Positions 1 to 7,382 of a DNA stretch of 10,768 nucleotides are shown piece by piece (position 1 is the first letter of the stretch; every line of letters starts with the position of its first letter). Under the pieces are notes generated by a model. The model was not told the DNA's origin, ran no database searches, and was given only the letters and a program-made list of their open reading frames with translations. Location of the stretch: assembly GCA_023433655.1 (NCBI GenBank), contig JAEYUE010000189.1, positions 1 through 10,768 of the forward strand, given 5' to 3'. The translations under genes and the position numbers were made by a program. Origin of the DNA: Pseudomonadota bacterium (GTDB lineage: Bacteria; Pseudomonadota; Alphaproteobacteria; Caulobacterales; Caulobacteraceae).

Positions 1-53
1 GGCTCGACGCCGTCGGCGCGGTCGGCCTCGGTGAAGGTGTGCTGCTCGCTCAT
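1..53 (-). CDS. bkdA2: Branched-chain 2-oxoacid dehydrogenase E1 beta subunit, N-terminal fragment
   Basis: Only the first 17 codons are inside the window (MSEQHTFTEADRADGVE); the gene runs off the left edge. The ATG lies 2 bases after the TGA stop of the E1 alpha gene on the same strand, an arrangement that suggests translational coupling. In bkd operons the E1 beta gene directly follows E1 alpha, and the two proteins form the alpha2-beta2 thiamine-diphosphate E1 component. That identity comes from position; 17 residues are too few to show the family. A weak G-rich stretch precedes the start instead of a clear Shine-Dalgarno sequence. Confidence 0.7.
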   Translation of the reverse strand, partial: MSEQHTFTEADRADGVE

Positions 54-55
54 GC

Positions 56-1291
56 TCAGACCCCCACTTCGCGGCGCTGTTCGACGAGGCGCCAGTCCTC
101 GGAGGCGTAGACGTCCTCGAACATGGTCTTCACCGAGGGGCGAGACTGGCCGAGGGTGCCGATGGCCTCGGACTCCTTGCCGGCGGCGCGGACCTGTTCG
201 ACGGCCTCCTTCTCGGCCGCGTCCTGCTGTTCGTCGGACCATTCGCCGAGCGCGACCAGGTGCTGCTTGAGGCGGGCGATGGGGTCGCCCAGCGGCCACT
301 TCTCGTGCTCGTCGCCGGGCCGGTAGCGGCTGGGGTCGTCCGAGGTCGAGTGGGGGGCGCCGCGGTAGGTGAACAGCTCGATGACCGTGGCGCCCTGGTT
401 GGTGCGGGCGCGCTCCTCGGCCCACTGGGTCGCGGCCCATACGGCGAGGAAGTCGTTGCCGTCGACGCGCAGGGCCGGCAGGCCGTAGCCGATGGCCTTG
501 GAGGCGAAGGTCGTCTCCAGCCCGCCGGCGATGCCCATGAAGGAGCTGATGGCCCACTGGTTGTTGACGACGTTGAGGATCACCGGCGCCCGGTAGACGG
601 CGGCGAAGGTCAGGGCCGAGTGGAAGTCGCTCTCGGCCGTCGAGCCGTCGCCGATCCAGGTGATGGCGATGCGGTCGTCGCCACGGACGGCCGAGGCCAT
701 GGCCCAGCCGACGGCCTGCGGGTACTGGGTGCCCAGGTTCCCCGAGATGGTGAAGAAGCCGTAGTCCTTGTCGGAGTACATGATCGGCAGCTGCCGGCCT
801 TTGATCGGGTCGGCGGCGTTCGAATAGATCTGGTTCATCATGTCGACCAGGGGATAGCCCCGGGCGATCAGCAGGCCCTGCTGGCGGTAGGTCGGGAAGC
901 CCATGTCCTCGCGGCTGAGGATCATGCCCTGGGCCACGGCGATGGCCTCCTCGCCGGTGCACTTCATGTAGAAGCTGGTCTTGCCCTGGCGGTGGGCCCG
1001 ATGCATCCGGTCGTCGAAGGCGCGGGTCAGGATCATGGCCTTAAGGCCGCGACGCAGGGTCTCGGCGTCGAGCTTCGGGTCCCACGGGCCGACGGCGCGG
1101 CCGTCGTCGTCGAGCACCCGCACCAGACGGAAGGCGTGATCGCGCATGTCGAAGGGGGCGGTGGACACCGCCGGCCGGTCGACCGCGCCGGGGGCGTCGA
1201 GCTTCAGATGGCTGAAATCCGGCGCGTCTCCGGGGCGGCCCGAAGGCTCGGGCACGCGCAGCGCCAGCGGTTGCGTGTTGGGCTTCTTCAT
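56..1291 (-). CDS. bkdA1: Branched-chain 2-oxoacid dehydrogenase E1 alpha subunit
   Basis: This 411-residue protein is the E1 alpha chain of the branched-chain 2-oxoacid dehydrogenase complex, which decarboxylates the 2-oxoacids of valine, leucine and isoleucine using thiamine diphosphate and passes the acyl group to the E2 lipoyl domain in the cytoplasm. The thiamine-diphosphate motif is visible: GDG at residues 214-216, closing with NN at 243-244. PTYRQQG (133-139) and the HSTSDD loop (314-319), the region phosphorylated in mammalian E1 alpha, are conserved. Length and the N-terminal extension (residues about 1-70, with LRVPEPSGRPG) match Pseudomonas BkdA1 rather than the shorter Gram-positive or pyruvate-dehydrogenase alpha chains. 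The ATG at 1291 is preceded by AGGA about 4 bases upstream. It is the first gene of the operon and is divergent from an Lrp-type regulator. Confidence 0.95.
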   Translation of the reverse strand: MKKPNTQPLALRVPEPSGRPGDAPDFSHLKLDAPGAVDRPAVSTAPFDMRDHAFRLVRVLDDDGRAVGPWDPKLDAETLRRGLKAMILTRAFDDRMHRAHRQGKTSFYMKCTGEEAIAVAQGMILSREDMGFPTYRQQGLLIARGYPLVDMMNQIYSNAADPIKGRQLPIMYSDKDYGFFTISGNLGTQYPQAVGWAMASAVRGDDRIAITWIGDGSTAESDFHSALTFAAVYRAPVILNVVNNQWAISSFMGIAGGLETTFASKAIGYGLPALRVDGNDFLAVWAATQWAEERARTNQGATVIELFTYRGAPHSTSDDPSRYRPGDEHEKWPLGDPIARLKQHLVALGEWSDEQQDAAEKEAVEQVRAAGKESEAIGTLGQSRPSVKTMFEDVYASEDWRLVEQRREVGV

Positions 1292-1436
1292 TCCGTCCTG
1301 CCGTCCGGTTGATCCGACCGCGTTTCCTCAGGCGCCCTGTAGCATGGTCTTTCCGCCAAGGCTCGCTCGATTTTGACCTTGCATATGCAGGTTCACGGGT
1401 ATTTTATTGCGCCATAACCTGAACCGGAGAAACGCC
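1292..1436. promoter_or_regulatory. Divergent bkdA1 / Lrp-regulator control region
   Basis: This 145-base gap separates the divergent E1 alpha and Lrp/AsnC genes and should hold both promoters. The half nearest the regulator (about 1370-1420) is clearly richer in A and T than its surroundings. It holds a perfect 8-base palindrome GCATATGC (1381-1388) and a longer inverted repeat (1390-1425). A TTGACC (1373-1378) could be a -35 element for the regulator, but no -10 at standard spacing is convincing. No clear promoter is visible for bkdA1. Lrp proteins bind short AT-rich palindromes in such gaps, so autoregulation and bkd control are plausible inferences. Confidence 0.6.
1390..1425 (+). repeat. 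Inverted repeat just upstream of the Lrp-regulator start
   Basis: GGTTCA (1390-1395) and TGAACC (1420-1425) are perfect inverted copies 24 bases apart. After a one-base bulge at 1396, the inner segments GGGTAT (1397-1402) and ATAACC (1414-1419) also pair at five of six positions, leaving an 11-base loop. The repeat ends directly against the probable Shine-Dalgarno GGAGA (1426-1430). It could be an operator for a dimeric or octameric Lrp protein, or a hairpin in the leader RNA that limits ribosome access. Neither role can be decided from sequence alone. Confidence 0.5.
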
Positions 1437-1925
1437 TTGGCCGACGATCTGGACCCCGTGGACGCGAGAATCCTGGATATCCTGCAGCAGGACGCCGGAT
1501 TGTCCGTGGCCGAGGTGGCCGAGCGGGTCGGGCTGTCGGCGTCGCCGTGCTGGCGCCGGATCAAGAGACTGGAGGATACCGGCTTCATCCGCAAGCGGGT
1601 GACCCTGTTGGACGCCGGCAAGCTGGGCCTCGACTTCGAGGTCTACGCCATCGTCAAGCTGAACCTGCCCTCGACCGACAACCTCGACGTTTTCGAGAAT
1701 GCGGTCGCCGGCTGGCCCGAGGTGGTGCAGTGCGCCACCATCACCGGGCGCGAGGACTATGTGCTGAGGATCATCACCTCGGACATGCACGCCTTCGATC
1801 GCTTCCTGCGCGAGAAGCTGCTCAGCCTCGGCATCGTCTCGGACTGCGAGAGCCACATCGTCACTCGCGGGGTGAAGAACGTCACCTCTCTGCCTCTTGG
1901 CATTGTCACGCCTCACGTCGGATAG
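1437..1925 (+). CDS. Lrp/AsnC-family transcriptional regulator, BkdR-like
   Basis: This 162-residue protein has the two-domain Lrp/AsnC build. An N-terminal winged helix-turn-helix starts at LDPVDARILDILQQDAG, with the recognition helix around residues 33-46 (LSASPCWRRIKRLE). A C-terminal RAM ligand-binding domain spans about 66-140 and contains the conserved GREDYVLRI (104-112). I chose the TTG at 1437 because GGAGA sits 6 bases before it and the protein then begins at the normal family position; a TTG at 1407 would add ten residues but lies inside the upstream inverted repeat. The gene is divergent from bkdA1, as bkdR is in Pseudomonas putida, where the Lrp-type BkdR activates the operon in response to branched-chain amino acids. 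Family assignment is firm; the BkdR role rests on position. Confidence 0.9.
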   Translation: MADDLDPVDARILDILQQDAGLSVAEVAERVGLSASPCWRRIKRLEDTGFIRKRVTLLDAGKLGLDFEVYAIVKLNLPSTDNLDVFENAVAGWPEVVQCATITGREDYVLRIITSDMHAFDRFLREKLLSLGIVSDCESHIVTRGVKNVTSLPLGIVTPHVG

Positions 1926-1958
1926 TGCCGTTCCGGCCGTCGCCGGCGAGGACACGAC

Positions 1959-2900
1959 ATGATCGAGATGGTGATCGAGGCCCGGCGCAAGGACCTGGGC
2001 GGGTTCGAGGTCGGGCGGGTGCTGCCCTTTCATGCGCGACGGATGGTGGGGCCGTTCATCTTCCTCGACCAGATGGGGCCGGCGGCGTTCGCGCCGGGCG
2101 CCGAGGCCATCAATGTGCGGCCGCATCCGCACATCGGCCTGTCGACCCTCAGCTATCTGTTCGAGGGTGAAATCCTGCATCGCGACTCGACCGGGGTGAC
2201 CCAGGCCATCCGGCCGGGCGAGGTCAACTGGATGACGGCCGGCCGGGGCATCGTCCATTCCGAGCGCACCGATCCGCTGAAGAAGGCCGCCGGCGGCCCC
2301 ATGCACGGCATGCAGGCCTGGGTGGCGCTGCCGCACGAGGCCGAGGACGTCCCGCCGTCGTTCCACCACCATGGCGAGGAGGACCAGCCGACCTACGAGA
2401 ACGGCGGCCTGTTCGCGCGGCTGGTGGCGGGCGAGGCCTATGGCGCGAAGGCGGCCGTGCCGGTCTCGTCGCCGCTGTTCTATGTGCACTGGGAGCTGGC
2501 CGAGGGGGTGCGCACCACGCCGCCGCCGGGCCGGGGCGTCGCCGGGGGCTATTCCGAGCGGGCGTTGTATGTGGCGAAGGGCGAGATCGAGGTCGGCGAC
2601 CGGAGCTTCCACGAGGGCCAGATGATCGTGCTGGAGCCGACGGCCGAGCCGACGGTGCGGGCGGTCCGGCCGTCGACCGTCATGGTGCTGGGCGGTGAAC
2701 CGGTCGGTCCGCGGCTGATCTGGTGGAATTTCGTCGCTTCGTCGCAGGCGAAGATCGATGCGGCCAAGGCGGACTGGCTGGCGGGACGCATGGCCCTGCC
2801 GAGGGATGACGACGAGGAGTTCATCCCCCTGCCGGAGACGCCGTCGACGCCGGAGCCGGCGCCGGAGGCGGTGAAGCCGGGCCCGACCGACCCGGTCTAG
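1959..2900 (+). CDS. Pirin family protein (bicupin)
   Basis: This 313-residue protein is a pirin, a metal-binding bicupin of the cytoplasm. The N-terminal cupin shows all four canonical ligands: H56 and H58 in RPHPHIG, and H100 and E102 in GIVHSER, the positions that bind iron in human pirin. The C-terminal cupin covers roughly residues 165-260. The last 25 residues are proline-rich and probably disordered. Known roles in the family include quercetin 2,3-dioxygenase activity (E. coli YhhW) and binding to a pyruvate dehydrogenase E1 subunit (Serratia marcescens); which applies here is unknown. The ATG at 1959 has GAGGA about 6 bases upstream. The gene follows the Lrp regulator after 33 bases on the same strand, so the two are probably co-transcribed. 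Confidence 0.93.
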   Translation: MIEMVIEARRKDLGGFEVGRVLPFHARRMVGPFIFLDQMGPAAFAPGAEAINVRPHPHIGLSTLSYLFEGEILHRDSTGVTQAIRPGEVNWMTAGRGIVHSERTDPLKKAAGGPMHGMQAWVALPHEAEDVPPSFHHHGEEDQPTYENGGLFARLVAGEAYGAKAAVPVSSPLFYVHWELAEGVRTTPPPGRGVAGGYSERALYVAKGEIEVGDRSFHEGQMIVLEPTAEPTVRAVRPSTVMVLGGEPVGPRLIWWNFVASSQAKIDAAKADWLAGRMALPRDDDEEFIPLPETPSTPEPAPEAVKPGPTDPV

Positions 2901-2953
2901 GGCTGGGGTGGTCGGGTGCTTGATTCCGGCGTCCGCAACCCGATCTGTTCCGG

Positions 2954-3940
2954 ATGACCGCCTTCTCCGTGCTCGACCTGTCGCCCGTTCTGGAGGGCGG
3001 CGACGTCCGTCGGGCCCTGCTGGAGACCACCGAACTCGCGCGCGACGCCGAGCGGCTGGGTTTCACCCGCTTCTGGCTGGCCGAGCATCACAACATGCCC
3101 GGCATCGCCAGCGCGGCGACCGCCGTGGCGCTGGCGCATGTGGCGGCCAATACGGAGACCATCCGCGTCGGCTCCGGCGGGGTCATGCTGCCCAACCATG
3201 CGCCGATGGTCGTGGCCGAGCAGTTCGGGACGCTCGAGGCGCTGCACCCGGGACGGATCGATCTCGGTCTGGGGCGGGCGCCGGGGACGGACGGGGCCAC
3301 GGCCCGGGCGCTGCGCCGCTATTTCGAGGCGGCCGACCAGTTCCCGCGCGACGTGCTGGAGCTGCAGGCCTTCCTCGCCGACCCGGCGGAAGGGCAGCGG
3401 GTGACCGCCTGGCCGGGCGCCGGCTCGAAGGTGCCGATCTGGCTGTTGGGCTCGAGTCTGTTCAGCGCGGAGCTGGCGGCGCAGCTGGGCCTGCCGTTCG
3501 CCTTCGCCAGCCATTTCGCGCCCGAACTGCTGCTCCCGGCGTTGAGGACCTATCGTGAAGGGTTCCGGCCGTCGGCGCAGCTCGACCGCCCCTACGCCAT
3601 GGCCGCGATCAACGTCTTCGCCGCCGAAACGGACGAGGCGGCGCGCCGGCTGGCCACCTCGATGCAGCAGTCGTTCGCGGCGGTGGTCTCGGGCAAGCCC
3701 GGGCGGCTGAAGCCGCCGGTGGACGACATCACGACCGTTCTGGACGCGCGCGAGATCGCCGCGGTCGAGAGCCGCCTGACCCACGCCGCCATCGGCGGCG
3801 AGGCGACCGTGCGGGCGAAGCTGGCCGAGTTCATCGAACTGACCGGCGTCGATGAGGTCATGGTCACGGGCATGATCTACGACCTCGAGGCCCGCCTGCG
3901 CAGCCTCGAGATCACGGCGCAGGCGGCCGGGGGCCTCTAG
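2954..3940 (+). CDS. Luciferase-like (LLM class) flavin-dependent monooxygenase, YhbW-like
   Basis: This 328-residue protein belongs to the bacterial-luciferase superfamily of FMN/F420-dependent TIM-barrel oxidoreductases. It resembles the E. coli YhbW subgroup: SVLDLSPVLEGG at residues 5-16, FWLAEHHNMPGIAS at 40-53 with the superfamily AEHH segment, VGSGGVMLPNHAPMVVAEQ at 72-90, and HPGRIDLGLGRAPGTD at 98-113. FMN-type chemistry is likely because it resembles YhbW, but the substrate is unknown. The ATG at 2954 lacks a good Shine-Dalgarno sequence; an in-frame TGA at 2921-2923 rules out a long extension. It lies 53 bases after the pirin gene on the same strand and may share its transcript. 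Its last four bases (CTAG) are shared with the stop of the convergent hydrolase gene. Confidence 0.92.
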   Translation: MTAFSVLDLSPVLEGGDVRRALLETTELARDAERLGFTRFWLAEHHNMPGIASAATAVALAHVAANTETIRVGSGGVMLPNHAPMVVAEQFGTLEALHPGRIDLGLGRAPGTDGATARALRRYFEAADQFPRDVLELQAFLADPAEGQRVTAWPGAGSKVPIWLLGSSLFSAELAAQLGLPFAFASHFAPELLLPALRTYREGFRPSAQLDRPYAMAAINVFAAETDEAARRLATSMQQSFAAVVSGKPGRLKPPVDDITTVLDAREIAAVESRLTHAAIGGEATVRAKLAEFIELTGVDEVMVTGMIYDLEARLRSLEITAQAAGGL

Positions 3941-4896
3941 AGCCCGCGCAGGAAGTCCAGCAGGAAGGCGTTCACCTCGTCCGGCCGCTCCTGCTGGATC
4001 CAGTGGCCGGCGCCGGGGAGGACGCGCTGCACGCGCAGGTCGGGGATCCAGTCCTTCATCGCCGCCTCGTGCGGGCCGGCGTAGTGCCGGACCGGGTCCC
4101 GCTCGCCGACCATAAAGGCGGCCGGGACGCGGACGCGGGCGTCCTGCAGCCACGCCGTCTGCGCCCAGTTCAGGTCGAGGCAGCGGTACCAGTCCAGCGG
4201 CGCGCGGAAGCCACCGTCGACGAAGGCGTCGACGTATTCGGCCAAACGCGGCTCGCTCATCCACGGCGGCAGGGGGGCGTCGTCGGGGATGGACTCGATC
4301 AGGCCGACCCCCTCGGGCAGGAAGCCGGTCGACTGCCGCTCCGGCGGCGTGGCGCCGTCGTAGGCGAAAAACATCTTGCGCAGCGCTGTGGCGGGATCGG
4401 CGTCGAAGGCCGCGTGGGCGTCGTGCGGCTGAAAGCGGCTGATGTAGAGGTCGCCGAGGCCCAGCCGTTTCGAGATGGCGGCCATGGCGGCGGTCGGCGG
4501 GCCCTTCGGCCGGCGCGGCTGGAAGGGCACCGACAGGGCGGCGACGGCGGTGAACAGGTCCGGCCGCATCAGGGCGCAGTGCCAGGCCACGGCGGCGCCC
4601 CAGTCGTGACCGACCACGACGCACCGATCCTCGCCCAGCGCCCGCACCAGATCGACCATGTCGCCGACGAGGTGGAGCATCGAATAGCTCTCGCGCTTCG
4701 CCGGCCGCTCCGTCCCGCCGTAGCCGCGCATGTCGGGGGCGACGGCGTGATAGCCGGCGGCGGCCAGGGCCTCGACCTGGCCCCGCCAGCTGATCGACAG
4801 TTCGGGGAAGCCGTGGACGAGCAGCACCAGAGGGCCGTCGCCGGCCTCGAGGACCTGCTGGGTCAGGCGGTCGGTCTGGACATGGCGGGTGCGCAT
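3937..4896 (-). CDS. Alpha/beta hydrolase, epoxide hydrolase type
   Basis: This 319-residue cytoplasmic protein has the full active-site set of soluble epoxide hydrolases, which open epoxides to vicinal diols through an ester intermediate. HGFPE (28-32) forms the oxyanion hole. GHDWG (96-100) carries the nucleophile D98 in place of the serine of esterases. Two lid tyrosines fit Y151 (LYISRF) and Y237 (LDWYR). D267 (GERDPV) and H298 (GAGHWIQQERP) complete the triad. A haloalkane dehalogenase is less likely because of the HGFPE motif and tyrosine pair. The ATG at 4896 follows GAGG closely. It is 37 bases downstream of engB on the same strand with no visible terminator, so it may be read from the rpmH operon. 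Substrate unknown. Confidence 0.9.
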   Translation of the reverse strand: MRTRHVQTDRLTQQVLEAGDGPLVLLVHGFPELSISWRGQVEALAAAGYHAVAPDMRGYGGTERPAKRESYSMLHLVGDMVDLVRALGEDRCVVVGHDWGAAVAWHCALMRPDLFTAVAALSVPFQPRRPKGPPTAAMAAISKRLGLGDLYISRFQPHDAHAAFDADPATALRKMFFAYDGATPPERQSTGFLPEGVGLIESIPDDAPLPPWMSEPRLAEYVDAFVDGGFRAPLDWYRCLDLNWAQTAWLQDARVRVPAAFMVGERDPVRHYAGPHEAAMKDWIPDLRVQRVLPGAGHWIQQERPDEVNAFLLDFLRGL

Positions 4897-4933
4897 GGCC
4901 TCAGCGGACCACCGCTCGCCCGGGCTGGCAAGC

Positions 4934-5575
4934 CTACAGCGCCACCCCGGTGATGCGCATGATCTCGGCCCGCAGCTCGGCCAGGCCGTCGCCCTTCTCG
5001 GCCGAGGTCAGGGCCACGGCCGGATAGGCGGCCGGCCGTTTGGCGATGGCCTTGAGGGTGGCGGCGACCATCTTCTCGCCCTCGCCCTTCTTCAGCTTGT
5101 CGGCCTTGGTCAGGACGATCTGGTAGCTGACCGCGGCGAGGTCGAGCGCGTCCAGCGCCTCGTCGTCGACCTTCTTCAGCCCGTGGCGGGCGTCGATCAG
5201 AAGATAGACCCGCTTCAGCGTCACCCGTCCGCGCAGGTAGTCGCGGCCGAGATCCTGGAACTTCTTCACCGTGGCCTTCGAGGCCTTGGCCCAGCCGTAG
5301 CCCGGCAGGTCGACCAGCCGCATCTTGCCGTCGAGGTCGAAGAAGTTGACCTCGCGCGTGCGGCCCGGCTCGTTCGAGGCGCGGGCCAGCTTGTGCATGC
5401 CGACCAGCCCGTTGATCAGGCTGGACTTGCCGACGTTCGAGCGGCCGGCGAAGGCGACCTCGGGCAGGTCGGGCTCCGGCAGTTGCTCGATCTTGGCGCA
5501 CCCCATGACGAAGGTCGCCGGCCGCGCGAACAGGATGCGCGCCTGCTCCAACTCCTCGTCGGTGAACTCGTCCAC
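4934..5575 (-). CDS. engB: Ribosome biogenesis GTP-binding protein EngB (YihA/YsxC)
   Basis: This 213-residue TRAFAC GTPase is of the EngB family, which helps assemble the 50S ribosomal subunit and is essential in many bacteria. The GTPase motifs are intact: G1 GRSNVGKS (44-51), G2 with T73 in PGRTREV, G3 DLPGYG (89-94), G4 TKAD (156-159) and G5 TSA (190-192). The length is normal. The start is a GTG directly after the yidC TGA stop, with no intervening base, and GAAGG within the yidC end serves as a plausible ribosome site 5 bases before that stop-start. Because the codon before the GTG is the in-frame yidC stop, no longer start exists. Its place after rpmH-rnpA-yidC is common in alphaproteobacteria. 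Confidence 0.95.
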   Translation of the reverse strand: MDEFTDEELEQARILFARPATFVMGCAKIEQLPEPDLPEVAFAGRSNVGKSSLINGLVGMHKLARASNEPGRTREVNFFDLDGKMRLVDLPGYGWAKASKATVKKFQDLGRDYLRGRVTLKRVYLLIDARHGLKKVDDEALDALDLAAVSYQIVLTKADKLKKGEGEKMVAATLKAIAKRPAAYPAVALTSAEKGDGLAELRAEIMRITGVAL

Positions 5576-7378
5576 TCAGGCCTTCGCCTTCTTCATCCGC
5601 GCCAGGAAGTCGTCGATCGGATTGGCGGCCTTCAGGCGGTGCATGATGATGTACTGCTGGAAGATGGTCAGGATGTTCGACCAGGCCCAGTAGATCAGCA
5701 GGCCGGCCGGGAAGGTGGCCATGATGAAGGTGAACAGGATCGGCATCAGCTGGAAGATGCGGCGCTGCATCGGATCCGGCGCCTGCGGGCTCATCGCCAT
5801 CTGCAGCCACATGGTCAGGCCGTAGAAGATGGCGAGGACGCTGAGCGCGAAGGTTCCGCCCAGCAGGCCGCCGATCAGCGGGGCCGAGGCCGGGTCCCAC
5901 GGCAGCAGGCCGAACAGGTTCCAGATGCTGGTCGGATCGGGCGCCGAGAGGTCGCGGATCCAGCCGAAGAAGGGCTGGTGGCGCATCTCGATGGTCACGA
6001 ACAGCATCTTGTAGACGGCGTAGAAGACCGGAATCTGCAGCAGCAGCGGCAGGCAGCCGGCCAGCGGATTGATCTTCTCCCTCTGATAGAGGGCCATGAT
6101 CTCCTGCTGCTGCTTCTGCGGCTCGTCGGGATGCTTCTTCTTGATCTCCTCCATCCTGGGCTGGAGGTTGCGCATCTTCGACATGCTCTCGTAGCTCTTG
6201 TTGGCGAGCGGGAACATGATCAGGCGGACCACGAGGGTCAGGGCCAGGATGGCGAGGCCGAAGTTGCCCAGGATCCCGTAGAAGAACTCGATCAGCCAGA
6301 AGATCGGCCGGGTCAGGAAGAACAGGAAGCCCCAGTCGATGGCGTAGACGAAGCGCGGCAGGTCCAGCGACTGCTCGTAGCCGGACAGGATCTGGTTGCG
6401 CTTGGCGCCCGCGAAGAGGCGGCGCGTCTCGGTGATCTGGGTATTGGGCTGGACGGTGTGGCTCTCGCCCAGCATGCCGGCGATGTGCATGCGGTCGGCG
6501 GGTTCGCCCGGTCCGCTGACGCGGAACTCGGCGTCGATGCGCTCGTCCTGCGGCGGGATCAGCGCCGCGAGCCAGTATTTGTCGGTGATGCCCAGCCAGC
6601 CGCCGGTCGACTCGTGCTCGTCGGGGGCCTTCTCCTTGGCCCATTTGCCGTACTTCAGCTGGGTGGTCGAATAGGCTTTGCCGTCGCCGAAGGTGCCGAT
6701 GGCGCCTTCGTGCAGCACCTGGTTGCGGCCCAGAGACGAGGGCACGCCCTGGCGCAGGACGGTGGCGGCCGGGGTCAGGGTCACCGCCTGGGCGCTGAAG
6801 TTGGCGACCGTGTCGGTCACCGTGAACATGTACTGTTCGTCGATGCTGACCCGGCGGGTGAAGCGCAGGCCGGCGCCATTGTCCCAGGTCAGGACCACCG
6901 GCGTGGTCGGCGTCAGCTCCGACCCCTGGGTCAGCCGCCAGGGGGTGTTCGGGCCGGGCACGCCGCCCGGGATGTTCGGTCCGGTCCAGCCGAACTGGGC
7001 GTAGAAGGCGTGCTCCATGCCTTCCGGCCGGAACAGCTCCACCGCCGGCGAGTCCCGGTCGATGGTCTCGCGGTAGTTGGTCAGGAACAGGTCGTCGATG
7101 CGCCCGCCGGTCAGCGACATGGAGCCGGTCAGGGTGCCGGTCCGGATCGGCACCCGGGCGCCGTTGCGGCCCAGGGCGACGGTGCGGTCCTCGGTGAAGA
7201 CGGCGGCGCTGGGCGACGGGGCGGTGACCGGGGCCGAAGTCTGTTCGGCCGCAGCCTGCTGGGCCTCGCGCCGCTTCTGGGTCTGCGGCTCCATCACGAA
7301 CACGCTGTAGGCCAGCAGCATGAGGGTCGCGATCACGACGAAGACGATCGTGTTGCGGCTGTTGTTCTGGGGGGGCAT
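5576..7378 (-). CDS. yidC: Membrane protein insertase YidC
   Basis: This 600-residue inner-membrane protein inserts and folds membrane proteins, alone or with SecYEG. The layout is that of Gram-negative YidC. The first membrane segment is residues 10-29. An Ala/Gln-rich linker leads to a large periplasmic beta-sandwich domain (about 60-335). The insertase core starts near 345 and has membrane segments around 365-390, 440-462, 500-525 and 545-578. The groove arginine is R385 (VVRLIMFPL). The hallmark stretches INPLAGCLPLLLQIP (436-450) and FPAGLLIYWAWSNI (556-569) are intact. The C-terminus is basic (ARMKKAKA), as expected for ribosome contact. It starts 4 bases after rnpA and its stop abuts engB. 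No yidD gene lies between rnpA and yidC. Confidence 0.97.
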   Translation of the reverse strand: MPPQNNSRNTIVFVVIATLMLLAYSVFVMEPQTQKRREAQQAAAEQTSAPVTAPSPSAAVFTEDRTVALGRNGARVPIRTGTLTGSMSLTGGRIDDLFLTNYRETIDRDSPAVELFRPEGMEHAFYAQFGWTGPNIPGGVPGPNTPWRLTQGSELTPTTPVVLTWDNGAGLRFTRRVSIDEQYMFTVTDTVANFSAQAVTLTPAATVLRQGVPSSLGRNQVLHEGAIGTFGDGKAYSTTQLKYGKWAKEKAPDEHESTGGWLGITDKYWLAALIPPQDERIDAEFRVSGPGEPADRMHIAGMLGESHTVQPNTQITETRRLFAGAKRNQILSGYEQSLDLPRFVYAIDWGFLFFLTRPIFWLIEFFYGILGNFGLAILALTLVVRLIMFPLANKSYESMSKMRNLQPRMEEIKKKHPDEPQKQQQEIMALYQREKINPLAGCLPLLLQIPVFYAVYKMLFVTIEMRHQPFFGWIRDLSAPDPTSIWNLFGLLPWDPASAPLIGGLLGGTFALSVLAIFYGLTMWLQMAMSPQAPDPMQRRIFQLMPILFTFIMATFPAGLLIYWAWSNILTIFQQYIIMHRLKAANPIDDFLARMKKAKA

Positions 7379-7382
7379 GGAG

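Noticed and set aside
260..1312. A 350-codon plus-strand frame opposite bkdA1
   Set aside because: It is the antisense shadow of a well-conserved E1 alpha gene.
2897..4624. A 575-codon minus-strand open frame across the monooxygenase and hydrolase genes
   Set aside because: It overlaps two convincing genes, one on each strand, and reads as Arg/Pro/Gly-rich filler.
4863..6644. A 593-codon minus-strand frame overlapping engB and yidC in another frame
   Set aside because: It is a same-strand alternate frame of genuine genes, with no recognisable domain.
7379..7382. A possible yidD gene between rnpA and yidC
   Set aside because: Only four bases separate rnpA and yidC, and no YidD-like frame was seen overlapping them.
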